DNA of 58,275 nt, from contig JAKSKK010000011.1 of NCBI GenBank assembly GCA_024401745.1, positions 1 to 58,275 of the forward strand, read 5' to 3'. The position numbers were made by a program, and so were the translations under genes. The stretch's first letter is position 1. The number at the start of each line of letters is the position of its first letter. Positions 44,140 through 52,285 of this stretch are shown here, piece after piece. The notes below the pieces were generated by a model. It made no database searches. It was not told where the DNA came from and saw only the letters and a list, made by a program, of their open reading frames with translations. This DNA comes from Bacteroidales bacterium (GTDB lineage: Bacteria; Bacteroidota; Bacteroidia; Bacteroidales; UBA932).

Positions 44140-47100
44140 TTATTTAACGATGCAAACTGCCACGCGGTTGTCCTCGGGATCGAGTGAAGAGTCATACTCT
44201 GCACCGTTGGCGTCGATTGTGATGCGGTCTGCGCTTACGCCTGCTTCCTTAAGCATTTCAGCAACGGCTGCTGCGCGCTTCTTGGTGAGCTCGAGGTTGA
44301 TCTCGGCGTTGCCGGTAGCCTTGTCGGCATAGCCGGTGATGTAGACGGTCTTGCCAGGATTGTCGTTAAGCTCCTTGGCGATCTTCTTGACCTTGAGAGC
44401 CTCGGTAGAGGTGATGTCTGACTCGCCGATGGTGAAGTATACGCACTTGTTCTCGCGAACAGGAGTGTAGACTACCTTCTCGACAACCTTCTCGACGGGA
44501 ACCTCGACGATCTTCTCGACGATCTTCTCGACGGGAACTTCCTTGATTACTTCGACTTCCTTGATGATTTCCTTAGCTTTCCTGTGGATGTCGTTTGCAG
44601 CTGAAACTGCGTATCCGGCTGCTGCGGGAGCGTCGCTCTTGGGGCCGAAGGTCAGGTTGAGACCAGCGAGGATTGTGCGGGCCTGAGGATAGTAACCGAG
44701 GTCAAGACCCTTTGCCCAGCTGTCGAATCCACCGTCTGAACCGACTTCAGGATCGAGGCCCTTGTACTTTGTGAATACGAAGGGATTCTGAGCCTGGACA
44801 TAGATGTGTGCCTTCTCGATCCAGTCAAGCTTCTTGAGAACTCTTGCGAGGTCGTAGCCGAAGGTCACGGTCTGGATTCTGAAGAAGTCTGCATCCTCGA
44901 TGAAGATGTCGGAGTTGTTCATGAAGTTGATGTCGGTACCTGCGGTGAGGCGAGGATACTTGTTTGAGGTGCCCTCACCGTGCCAGTAGTTGTAAACCTC
45001 TGTGGTGTAGTTGTTCCACTGGCTGTCTGAGTAGCGGCGGTATGCCCTGAAGGCCTGCTGGCCGAACTGTCCGTATCCGCTGAATCCGAGGTCGAAGCCC
45101 TTGAAGTAGATGCTGAAGTTGACACCTGCGGTGAAGTCGGGGTTCGGGTCGCCGGTCATGGTCTTGTCGGCGTCGTCAAGCTTTCCGTCTCCGTTGATGT
45201 CGACGAACTTGAGGTCACCGGGAACAGCAGTTCCTCTCATGGTAGGATGACCGGCGGATACCCACTGGTCAATCTCTGTCTGGTTCTGGAATACGCCGTC
45301 AGTCTTGTAGGTCCAGAAGTATCCGATAGGATATCCTACCTGTGCGCGATACATTTCTGCAATACCCTGAACTACGTTGTTCTGGCCGTGGATGATGCCC
45401 TCATCGTTGGCGATGCGGGTAACCTCGTTCCTGTTGTATGCACCGTTCACACCGATGCTGTATGAGAAGTCCTTTCCGATTGCGTCGCTCCAGTTGATTG
45501 CGAGCTCGACACCGGTGTTGCGGACGTCACCACCGTTGATGTAGGGAGCGTTGAGTCCGTAGTGTCCGAGTACGGGGGCGTTGACGAGCCAGTCCTTGGT
45601 GTCCTTCTGGTACCAGTCGAACGCAATGTTCATGCGGTTCTTGAAGAGGCGGGCGTCGAAACCGAGGTCAAGCTGCTGTGAGGTCTCCCAGGTGATGTCG
45701 GGGTTGGCGAGCTTGTCGGCGTATGCACCGGTTCCTGATGTCGTGGAGGTGGGGCCTGTGTAGAATGAGTAGCCACCGTCGGCAGCACCGACTGATACTG
45801 TTGACAGATACTGGAAGTTGCTTACGTTGCAGTTACCGTTCTGTCCCCAGCTTGCGCGGAGCTTGAGGAAGTTCATGAAGTCTGCCTTCCACCAGTCCTC
45901 GTTGGTGATGACCCAACCTGCGGATACTGAAGGGAATGTACCCCAGCGGTGTCCTGTCATGAAGTTGGATGAACCGTCTCGGCGGAGGATGAGTGAGAGC
46001 ATGTACTTCTCAGCGTAGTCGTAGTTGATACGTCCGAAGAATGAAACGAGACCGCTGTCACCCCAGGTCGATCCTGTAGCATCAGCAGTGGCGGGATCTC
46101 CTGACATGTTGCTTACGTAAGCGTGAGTCCAGTCGTTGGGCCAGAGGCCGGTGTTGTTGGCTGAACCTACGCTCTCGCCGAAGCCGCTGTGCTGGAGAGT
46201 GTTACCTACGAGGGCGTCGAAGTTGTGGTCCTTGACGTTGAACTTGTAGTTGATGGTGTTCTCCCATGACCAGTTCCAGCCTGCGCTTGCGCTCTGAGAA
46301 ACGTTGTCGCTGTCAGAGAATGCATAGTTGGTGAGCTTGTAGGCCATCTGGTACTGGCGGTAGGTGTTGGCTGACATGCCGTAGTTGAACTGGCTCTTCC
46401 AGACGAGTCCCTTGATGGGCTGGACGCGCAGGTTGGCAGACATGTTGAGGCCGTATCCGTGATTCTCGTTGTTGCCGCGTGAGCTGTAGTACATGTTGGC
46501 AACGGGGTTGCTGGTATAAGGATCCTTGTCCCAGATGCCGCTGTTGCTCAGCCAGTCATACTCGGTGTAGCCGCTTGCGGTATCAGTGCAGTAAAGCGGT
46601 ACGAGAGGGCTTGCAGAAAGCATGCTGTAGACATCGTTCCAGTAATGGTTGCCGATACCGATACCGCTCTTCTTGTTGGTGTTGAATGTCACGTTCTCGC
46701 CGAAGCTGATGATGTCGAGTCCGTTCTTGCGCCAGATGACGTGGTCGCTGTTGAGGCGGACGGTCACGCGGCTGTAGTTGGAAGCGACGGGCTTGCCGAG
46801 GATACCTTCCTGACCGGTGTAGGATACACCCATAGAGAACTTGCTCATGTCGTTACCGCCGACGATGTTCACAGCATGGTTGGTTGTGGGAGCGTCGATG
46901 TTGCGGATTGCGTCGAGCCAGTTTGTTCCTGTGAAGCTGCCGTCCTTGATGCTGTTGTAGAGGTCGGGGTTAAGCACTGTAGACCAGTCGATCTGATCCC
47001 TTCCCATGTTGAACTCGACCTGGTTCTGGATGTCCATGTACTGCTGAGCGTTCAGGAGTTCGGGCATTCGGGCGAGGTTCTGGATACCGTAGAATCCATC

Positions 47101-47799
47101 ATAGTTCACTTTGATTGTGCCGGCCTTGCCCTGCTTGGTGGTCACGAGTACGACACCGTTGGCACCACGTGCACCGTAGATGGCGCAGGATGCTGCATCC
47201 TTGAGTACGTCGATGCTTTCGATATCGGAGGGGTTGAGGGAGTTGATGTCTCCACCGGCAACACCGTCGATGACATAGAGGGGAGCATAGCTGCCTGTGG
47301 TACCCATACCACGGATGGTGACCTTGTATCCTTCACCGGGCTGACCTGATGAAGAAATGATCTGCATACCGGGGGTCTGGCTCTGCATAGCGCCGAGGGC
47401 ACTTGTGGAGTTCAGCTTTGCGAGTTCGTCACCCTTCACCTGTACGGTTGAACCGGTGACGAGCTTTTTCTTCTGAACACCATAGCCGACAACCACAACT
47501 TCTTCAAGAAGTTCGGTGTCTTCCTCGATCAGGATGTCGAAGTGGGTCTGGTTGCCGACTTCGATAACCTGCTCCTTGAAACCGATTGATGAGATGACAA
47601 GCTTTGCGCCGGGCTGTACGGTCAGCGTAAAGTTACCATCCATGTCGGTAACGGTACCGTTCATGGTACCCTGCTCGATTACACTTACTCCAATGGCGGG
47701 GCCGATGTTGTCATTTATGACACCCGACACCTTGGTCTGCGCGAATGCCGTGAAGCACAGGCAGAGAACCATCAGAGAAGCAAAAATTTTACTTTTCAT
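44140..47799 (-). CDS. SusC/RagA TonB-dependent transporter with C-terminal OmpA-like domain
   Basis: Outer-membrane importer of 1219 residues. A signal peptide (about 1-20) is followed by a carboxypeptidase-regulatory-like domain (about 22-95), the SusC signature LEEVVVVGYGVQKK, a plug (VTIRGMGTTGSYAPLYVIDG) and the barrel, which ends at F1051 in ILAGLNLTF. Unusually, 168 more residues follow: a repetitive lysine/glutamate/valine linker (EVPVEKIVEKIVEVP, about 1075-1115) and an OmpA C-terminal-like domain. In it, ITGYADKATG and LTKKRAAAVAEML hold the aspartate and arginine that bind diaminopimelate in OmpA. It heads the SusCD-SGBP operon under a strong promoter. Confidence 0.95.
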   Translation of the reverse strand: MKSKIFASLMVLCLCFTAFAQTKVSGVINDNIGPAIGVSVIEQGTMNGTVTDMDGNFTLTVQPGAKLVISSIGFKEQVIEVGNQTHFDILIEEDTELLEEVVVVGYGVQKKKLVTGSTVQVKGDELAKLNSTSALGAMQSQTPGMQIISSSGQPGEGYKVTIRGMGTTGSYAPLYVIDGVAGGDINSLNPSDIESIDVLKDAASCAIYGARGANGVVLVTTKQGKAGTIKVNYDGFYGIQNLARMPELLNAQQYMDIQNQVEFNMGRDQIDWSTVLNPDLYNSIKDGSFTGTNWLDAIRNIDAPTTNHAVNIVGGNDMSKFSMGVSYTGQEGILGKPVASNYSRVTVRLNSDHVIWRKNGLDIISFGENVTFNTNKKSGIGIGNHYWNDVYSMLSASPLVPLYCTDTASGYTEYDWLSNSGIWDKDPYTSNPVANMYYSSRGNNENHGYGLNMSANLRVQPIKGLVWKSQFNYGMSANTYRQYQMAYKLTNYAFSDSDNVSQSASAGWNWSWENTINYKFNVKDHNFDALVGNTLQHSGFGESVGSANNTGLWPNDWTHAYVSNMSGDPATADATGSTWGDSGLVSFFGRINYDYAEKYMLSLILRRDGSSNFMTGHRWGTFPSVSAGWVITNEDWWKADFMNFLKLRASWGQNGNCNVSNFQYLSTVSVGAADGGYSFYTGPTSTTSGTGAYADKLANPDITWETSQQLDLGFDARLFKNRMNIAFDWYQKDTKDWLVNAPVLGHYGLNAPYINGGDVRNTGVELAINWSDAIGKDFSYSIGVNGAYNRNEVTRIANDEGIIHGQNNVVQGIAEMYRAQVGYPIGYFWTYKTDGVFQNQTEIDQWVSAGHPTMRGTAVPGDLKFVDINGDGKLDDADKTMTGDPNPDFTAGVNFSIYFKGFDLGFSGYGQFGQQAFRAYRRYSDSQWNNYTTEVYNYWHGEGTSNKYPRLTAGTDINFMNNSDIFIEDADFFRIQTVTFGYDLARVLKKLDWIEKAHIYVQAQNPFVFTKYKGLDPEVGSDGGFDSWAKGLDLGYYPQARTILAGLNLTFGPKSDAPAAAGYAVSAANDIHRKAKEIIKEVEVIKEVPVEKIVEKIVEVPVEKVVEKVVYTPVRENKCVYFTIGESDITSTEALKVKKIAKELNDNPGKTVYITGYADKATGNAEINLELTKKRAAAVAEMLKEAGVSADRITIDANGAEYDSSLDPEDNRVAVCIVK

Positions 47800-47868
47800 G
47801 TAATGATGTTTTAAGGTTGATGTTTTTGGGTTAGTGTATATTTTGTGTTATTGAGTTGTATGCGTATT

Positions 47869-47937
47869 TCACACAAATACAAAGTTAGCCCGTTGCGCGT
47901 GCACGGACAAATACTATCTTTTCAAGTTTTTGTGTGA
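47869..47937. promoter_or_regulatory. Inverted repeat TCACACAAA...TTTGTGTGA flanking the SusC promoter
   Basis: TCACACAAA (47869-47877) and TTTGTGTGA (47929-47937) are exact inverted copies, 51 bases apart. They bracket the -33 and -7 boxes of the SusC promoter, with a further CGTGCACG palindrome (47898-47905) in the spacer. The adjacent AraC-family gene ends at 47938. They are candidate operator half-sites for that regulator (inference). Confidence 0.45.
47880..47911 (-). promoter_or_regulatory. Promoter of the SusCD operon
   Basis: TTTG (47911-47908) and TAACTTTG (47887-47880) with a 20-base spacer, an excellent Bacteroidota promoter match. The leader to the ATG at 47799 is about 75 bases. 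Confidence 0.75.
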
Positions 47938-48813
47938 TTATATTATCGCACTGCTCTTGCTGTAGACCTGCCTGAACTCCTTCGGAGACATGCCGTGACG
48001 GCTCTTGAATATTCGGTTGAAGTTCGAGAGATTGTTGAACCCGCAGGAGAAGCAGATGTCGGCGATGTTCCTGTCGGTGTTGACCAGGTCCCTGACCGCA
48101 TGGCCGAGCCTTGTGTCTATGACGTGGTTGGAGATGGTCTCTCCGGTCTTCTGCCTGTACAGGCGGCTCAGCGAGGTGGGGGTCAGCCCCACATGCTCGG
48201 CGAGGTCCTCGAGCGTGATGTCTTCCGTGTAGTGGTTGGAGATGAAGTCGTTGACCTTCCTGATTCTTCCTGATCCCGATTCATCTTCCTCACACGCCTT
48301 CGGTGATGTCGCAAGAGTGTCTGCATCAAACTTCGACAGCGTATAGAGAATGTCCAGGATTCCCAGGAACTGTATGAACGGGTCTTTCTGTGTCGCAATG
48401 CCGTCCAGCATGGAATAGACCGACATGATGGCCGGCAAAGGAAATGCAATTCCGCGCCGCGACTTCTCAAGCATTGCCTTGATGGAACTGAACTGGTTCT
48501 TTGACAGAAGCTCGTCGCTGAGCAGGTCTGGAGAGAACTGGATGGTTATCTCGCGGATGTCTCGTGACCTGCAGGTCCCCTGTGTCCACACATGCTCCAG
48601 GTCCTCGCCGCCGACGAGGACAAGCTCTGCATCGGAAATCACTGATTTCGAGTTGCCTACAGTCCTTTCGACACCGGCGCCGTTCTGTATGAAGTTGAGC
48701 TCGTATTCGCGATGCCTGTGCAGGGGATAGGTGAACTGTGTCTTGTGTCTCTCAACAATGAGAAAGCAGTCCTTGTCGGACAGCGGGCAGATTTCAGAAA
48801 TTGTCGATGCCAT
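47938..48813 (-). CDS. AraC-family transcriptional regulator
   Basis: A 291-residue regulator. The N-terminal cupin-like sensor (about 20-110) has YPLHRHREYELNFIQNG, where histidines often line the sugar pocket. The C-terminal double helix-turn-helix (about 190-288) has TLEDLAEHVGLTPTSLSRLYRQ and NIADICFSCGFNNLSNFNRIFK, followed by MSPKEFRQ. It lies just upstream of SusC on the same strand, and probably activates the mannan operons in response to an oligosaccharide or disaccharide. It replaces the hybrid two-component sensor seen in many other polysaccharide loci. Confidence 0.94.
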   Translation of the reverse strand: MASTISEICPLSDKDCFLIVERHKTQFTYPLHRHREYELNFIQNGAGVERTVGNSKSVISDAELVLVGGEDLEHVWTQGTCRSRDIREITIQFSPDLLSDELLSKNQFSSIKAMLEKSRRGIAFPLPAIMSVYSMLDGIATQKDPFIQFLGILDILYTLSKFDADTLATSPKACEEDESGSGRIRKVNDFISNHYTEDITLEDLAEHVGLTPTSLSRLYRQKTGETISNHVIDTRLGHAVRDLVNTDRNIADICFSCGFNNLSNFNRIFKSRHGMSPKEFRQVYSKSSAII

Positions 48814-48827
48814 GTTTGTGGTTTTTA

Positions 48828-48835
48828 CAAAAGTA
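48828..48835 (-). promoter_or_regulatory. -7 element TACTTTTG upstream of the AraC-family gene
   Basis: An exact TAnnTTTG match on the minus strand, 14 bases before the ATG at 48813. Confidence 0.45.
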
Positions 48836-48895
48836 CATAATAATATTAAATTATAGTACTATTTTGTCATTTATTATTTTCTCGATTATTTCTCT

Positions 48896-48903
48896 TATCT
48901 TTG
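48896..48903 (+). promoter_or_regulatory. -7 element TATCTTTG, 5 bases before the Rid-like gene
   Basis: An exact TAnnTTTG match ending 5 bases before the GTG chosen as start at 48909. It supports that GTG over the ATG at 48801, which would place the promoter inside the gene. Confidence 0.55.
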
Positions 48904-48908
48904 TTGTC

Positions 48909-49895
48909 GTGAAACAGTTACACCACATAATATCCTCTGATACCGTCGCCTCGCTCATCAAGGAGGAGAACATCTTCCTTGAAGGAATGGATGGGTACGA
49001 ACCAGTTTTCAAACGCTACTTCCTTACTGATTCTGATGATGCCGTATCGCTTCCCCGCGAGGAGGGAGCCGTATGCCACATAGTCCAGCCGCCTCTTGAC
49101 GGCAGCCGCATTGCCGTGTGGCTGTGGCTGGCAAAGGACGTCAAGATTACAAGGAATGGCAATATGACCATCGCTGAGGATGGCGACGTGAAACATCTGT
49201 GGGTATCTGGCATCACATCGCCCGGAGCCGGTTCCGAGGCGCAGACTGCATTGATATTCAATGACTATGAGGATATGCTGTCAGGAATGGGCCTGACGCT
49301 GCAGGACAACTGCATACGCACATGGATCCACGTCTCAGACATCGACGATAACTATTCGGGAGTGGTCAAGGCACGCCGTGAGAACTTCGCCGCCATCGGC
49401 CTTGCTCCCAAGACGCATTATATAGCCAGCACTGGCATACAGGGTGGTCCGTGCGCAGCCGGAGCTCTTGTCCAGATGGACGCTTACGCTGTTTCCGGAC
49501 CCTTCTCCCAGACCTACCTGTACGCACCCACACACCTCAATCCGACATACGAATATGGCGTGACCTTCGAGAGGGGAGTCAGGCTTTCCTGCTCCGGTTC
49601 GTCCTCGACGCTGATTTCCGGCACGGCCAGCATAGATAATAAAGGCGCAGTGCTGCATGTGGGTGATATTCGTAAGCAGACATTGCGTATGTGGGAGAAC
49701 GTTGAGAAACTGCTTGAAGAGGCCGGAAATGTATGGTCTGACGTCAAGCAGATCCTCGTCTATCTGCGTAATGCAGAAGACTACTCTGTGGTAGCCCCCA
49801 TGTTCAGGGCGAAGTTCCCTGACACGCCGTATGTGATCCTGCTGGCACCTGTATGCCGGCCGGACTGGCTGATAGAAATGGAATGCATCGCTTAA
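48909..49895 (+). CDS. Rid-superfamily (chorismatase/FkbO-like) protein
   Basis: A 328-residue protein. The C-terminal half (about 215-328) is a YjgF/Rid-like domain: ISGTASIDNKGAVLHVGDIR, NVEKLLEEAGNVWSDVKQILVYLRN and FPDTPYVILLAPVCRPDWLIEMECIA. The N-terminal half resembles the extra domain of chorismatases (FkbO/Hyg5-type): IRTWIHVSDIDDNYSGVVKARRENF and HYIASTGIQGGP. Known members hydrolyse chorismate or related compounds; the substrate here is unknown. I chose GTG at 48909 because a -7 box sits 5 bases upstream. It is divergent from the AraC gene; its stop overlaps the convergent GH5-CE7 gene by 4 bases. Confidence 0.75.
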   Translation: MKQLHHIISSDTVASLIKEENIFLEGMDGYEPVFKRYFLTDSDDAVSLPREEGAVCHIVQPPLDGSRIAVWLWLAKDVKITRNGNMTIAEDGDVKHLWVSGITSPGAGSEAQTALIFNDYEDMLSGMGLTLQDNCIRTWIHVSDIDDNYSGVVKARRENFAAIGLAPKTHYIASTGIQGGPCAAGALVQMDAYAVSGPFSQTYLYAPTHLNPTYEYGVTFERGVRLSCSGSSSTLISGTASIDNKGAVLHVGDIRKQTLRMWENVEKLLEEAGNVWSDVKQILVYLRNAEDYSVVAPMFRAKFPDTPYVILLAPVCRPDWLIEMECIA

Positions 49896-52285
49896 TATCT
49901 ACCGAAGAATTCGTCCCTCTTCTCGTAGCAGGCTTTCTCCTGCCACATCCCGTGGCCGCAGGTCGGGACGCAGAGGTATTCCTTGGGTGACTTTACCTGG
50001 TTGTAGCCTGCGAAGTTGGTGTGAGGCGGGCAGGTGGGATCCTGCATCCCGAAGGCCATCAGCACGGGGCATTCTATGCGGTCGGTGAAGTTCTTGACAT
50101 CGAAATATCTGAGCATATCGAACATCCTGGACCTATCGATACCTTCGGCGTCCGCGGTGTCGAACATCTCCCACATAGGCCACCAGACTATCTTCGAGTA
50201 GTCCTCGTAATCGGTCAGGAAGGGTACAGACGTCGCGATCGCCTTCACTCTGTGGTCGAGTGCAGCGCTGATCCATGTGAAGGCTCCTCCCTGGCTCTCT
50301 CCGCGTGCAAACAGGTGATCCTGGTCGACGTTCTCCCTTTCGCAGAGGAAATCGATGGCCCTTACCACGTCGCAGTAGGCGCCTCTGTAGTAGAAATCAT
50401 CCTTCGAATCCAGACCTCTGTCAATCCATCTTTCGTTGCCGGGCTTGAATATGCCCTGGTCGCGCACGCTCACGAGGAACTCTATGCAGTCCGGGGCGCT
50501 TGAAGGGTCGTATATGTACGGTTCGGCCCCGTAGCCCATGTAGTCGATGAAAGTGCGGTATCTGCCGGGTTTTACGGGCTCTGCGAGGTATCCTCCCATC
50601 AGTTCTCCGCCGAGCGAACGCATCTCGACGCGGTAGACGTTCCTCTGGGCGTTGGAATGCTCGGGAAGGAGGGTCAGAACCGGTTCTACGGGAACGGTGG
50701 CCAGTTCTGCAAGGGTCTTCTCCCAGAATTCGTCGAAGTCCGCAGGCTTGTCCTGGGGGCTTGAGATCGCCTCAGGCTGCACGCCTACGTTGAATGACTG
50801 CACCGGCAGCTCTCCGCCGCAGCCCTTGCCGCCCTTGGTCTTCTCGACCGTGTAGCGTATCTGGTAGAAGCCGGGTTCAAGACCGCTGATCGTGACGGGA
50901 GACACAGCCTTGCCGGGCTTCTTCATCACGATCCGAGAGCTTGCAGTTGCCATTGTGTCCTGGCTGTACATCAGTGTGGTGTCGGGAACCACGGCCAGCG
51001 AAATGTTCACCTCGCAGGGGCTCTGGCCGCTGACGCTGAAGTTCATTGCAACGTCGCCGTCGTAGATCCAGTCGTGCTCTATGATGGGGAAGACGGTGGT
51101 GCAGGTGGCTATCTTCCTCGTGTACTTGCCGATCACCTCTAAGGTGGAAGTGTCGGAGAGATAGACGCCGTTCAGGCCCTGTGCTTCCTGGGAAGGGTCG
51201 CCGCAGAGGTCGTCGCCTTCCTGCCAGAACTGGTGCCCGGGAGTCTGGCGGGCATATCCGCTCCATGTCCAGAAGTTGCATCCTGCGAGCCTGCCGCCGT
51301 CCTTTGCGCTGCGGAGCACCTCGCCGAAAATGTAGTCATAGTACTTGTCGCGGGCTGTGGTGGGAGTGTCCTTGACGTACTCGAAGCCGTCCCTAGGGTA
51401 GCCGAACTCCTCAATGACCGCCGGCTTGCGGAGGCGGTATGCGACTTCAAGGCTCTGACGCAGGTATTCCTTGGTGCGGTCTATGGCGATGTCGATGCCC
51501 TCGTCGATGTTGTGCTCCCGTACCCAGCTCCAGTTGTAGGGCCAGATGTGTATGGTGCAGTAGTCGATGTCGGGACAGTCATGCACGCGCAGGTAGAGGT
51601 CATTGTCGCCGTCGTTGCAGCCCATGGCGCCCTCGTTGCCGGTAGAGACGAGGTGATTCTGGTCGATGCTCTTGATGAGCGCCGCCGTCTCGTGTATGTA
51701 CTTAACGAAGGCGTTCACGGCCTCGGGCTCGCGGCTGAAGGGCCTTGGTTCGTTGCACAGCTGCCAGCTGAAGATGGCCGGATTGTCCTTGTATCGGCTG
51801 ACGACCCTTTTCACGTGCTCCTGGTACAGTTCCACGGCTTTGGGCGACTGCGCGAAGCCGCTCATGGCGTTCATGAAGGCAGGGTAGCCGTCTACTGAAG
51901 GCACAGGCTGCCTGCCTTCGCCTGCATCCTCGAGATACTTGCTGTAGCAGTTCTCGGTCCATTCCCACGCGTTGTTCAGGTACAGCACGGCGCACATGTC
52001 TCTCTTCTGGAGTTCCTTGAGGGTGAAGTCAAGGCCTTCCCAGTTCTCGTCGGTCGCGAGGATGCGAAGGTTCTTCACACCAAGCGCAGAGAGGGTGTCG
52101 AGTTCCTTCAGCAGTCTTTCCGGCTCTGTGACGGCCAGCTGGGGAGCATACCATACGTTGGTGCCGATGAAGTACTGCGGGACGCCGTCCTTGACTATGC
52201 GTCCGTCTTCTACCTGATAATAGCTGTTCTTTGTGCATCCGAGCGCCAGAAGGCAGAGCAGGATGGCAGTGACCGTTCTTTTCAT
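49892..52285 (-). CDS. GH5_7 beta-mannanase fused to CE7-like acetyl esterase, lipoprotein
   Basis: A 797-residue bimodular lipoprotein (lipobox LALGC, C17). Residues about 20-400 form a GH5 barrel close to subfamily 7 mannanases (FIGTNVWYAPQL, KNLRILATDENW). The acid/base is E179 in WQLCNEPRPF and the nucleophile probably E293 in VIEEFGYP. Residues about 510-797 form a CE7-type alpha/beta-hydrolase with nucleophile S664 (RGESQGGAF), D749 (GMQDPTCPP) and H778 (CGHGMW). It would cut and deacetylate mannan in one molecule at the cell surface. It shares an ATGA overlap with the epimerase gene upstream. Confidence 0.9.
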   Translation of the reverse strand: MKRTVTAILLCLLALGCTKNSYYQVEDGRIVKDGVPQYFIGTNVWYAPQLAVTEPERLLKELDTLSALGVKNLRILATDENWEGLDFTLKELQKRDMCAVLYLNNAWEWTENCYSKYLEDAGEGRQPVPSVDGYPAFMNAMSGFAQSPKAVELYQEHVKRVVSRYKDNPAIFSWQLCNEPRPFSREPEAVNAFVKYIHETAALIKSIDQNHLVSTGNEGAMGCNDGDNDLYLRVHDCPDIDYCTIHIWPYNWSWVREHNIDEGIDIAIDRTKEYLRQSLEVAYRLRKPAVIEEFGYPRDGFEYVKDTPTTARDKYYDYIFGEVLRSAKDGGRLAGCNFWTWSGYARQTPGHQFWQEGDDLCGDPSQEAQGLNGVYLSDTSTLEVIGKYTRKIATCTTVFPIIEHDWIYDGDVAMNFSVSGQSPCEVNISLAVVPDTTLMYSQDTMATASSRIVMKKPGKAVSPVTISGLEPGFYQIRYTVEKTKGGKGCGGELPVQSFNVGVQPEAISSPQDKPADFDEFWEKTLAELATVPVEPVLTLLPEHSNAQRNVYRVEMRSLGGELMGGYLAEPVKPGRYRTFIDYMGYGAEPYIYDPSSAPDCIEFLVSVRDQGIFKPGNERWIDRGLDSKDDFYYRGAYCDVVRAIDFLCERENVDQDHLFARGESQGGAFTWISAALDHRVKAIATSVPFLTDYEDYSKIVWWPMWEMFDTADAEGIDRSRMFDMLRYFDVKNFTDRIECPVLMAFGMQDPTCPPHTNFAGYNQVKSPKEYLCVPTCGHGMWQEKACYEKRDEFFGRY

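Noticed and set aside
48801-48908. N-terminal membrane segment of the Rid-like protein from an ATG at 48801
   Set aside because: That stretch contains the AT-rich promoter region with TATCTTTG; the hydrophobic translation is a by-product of AT-rich DNA.
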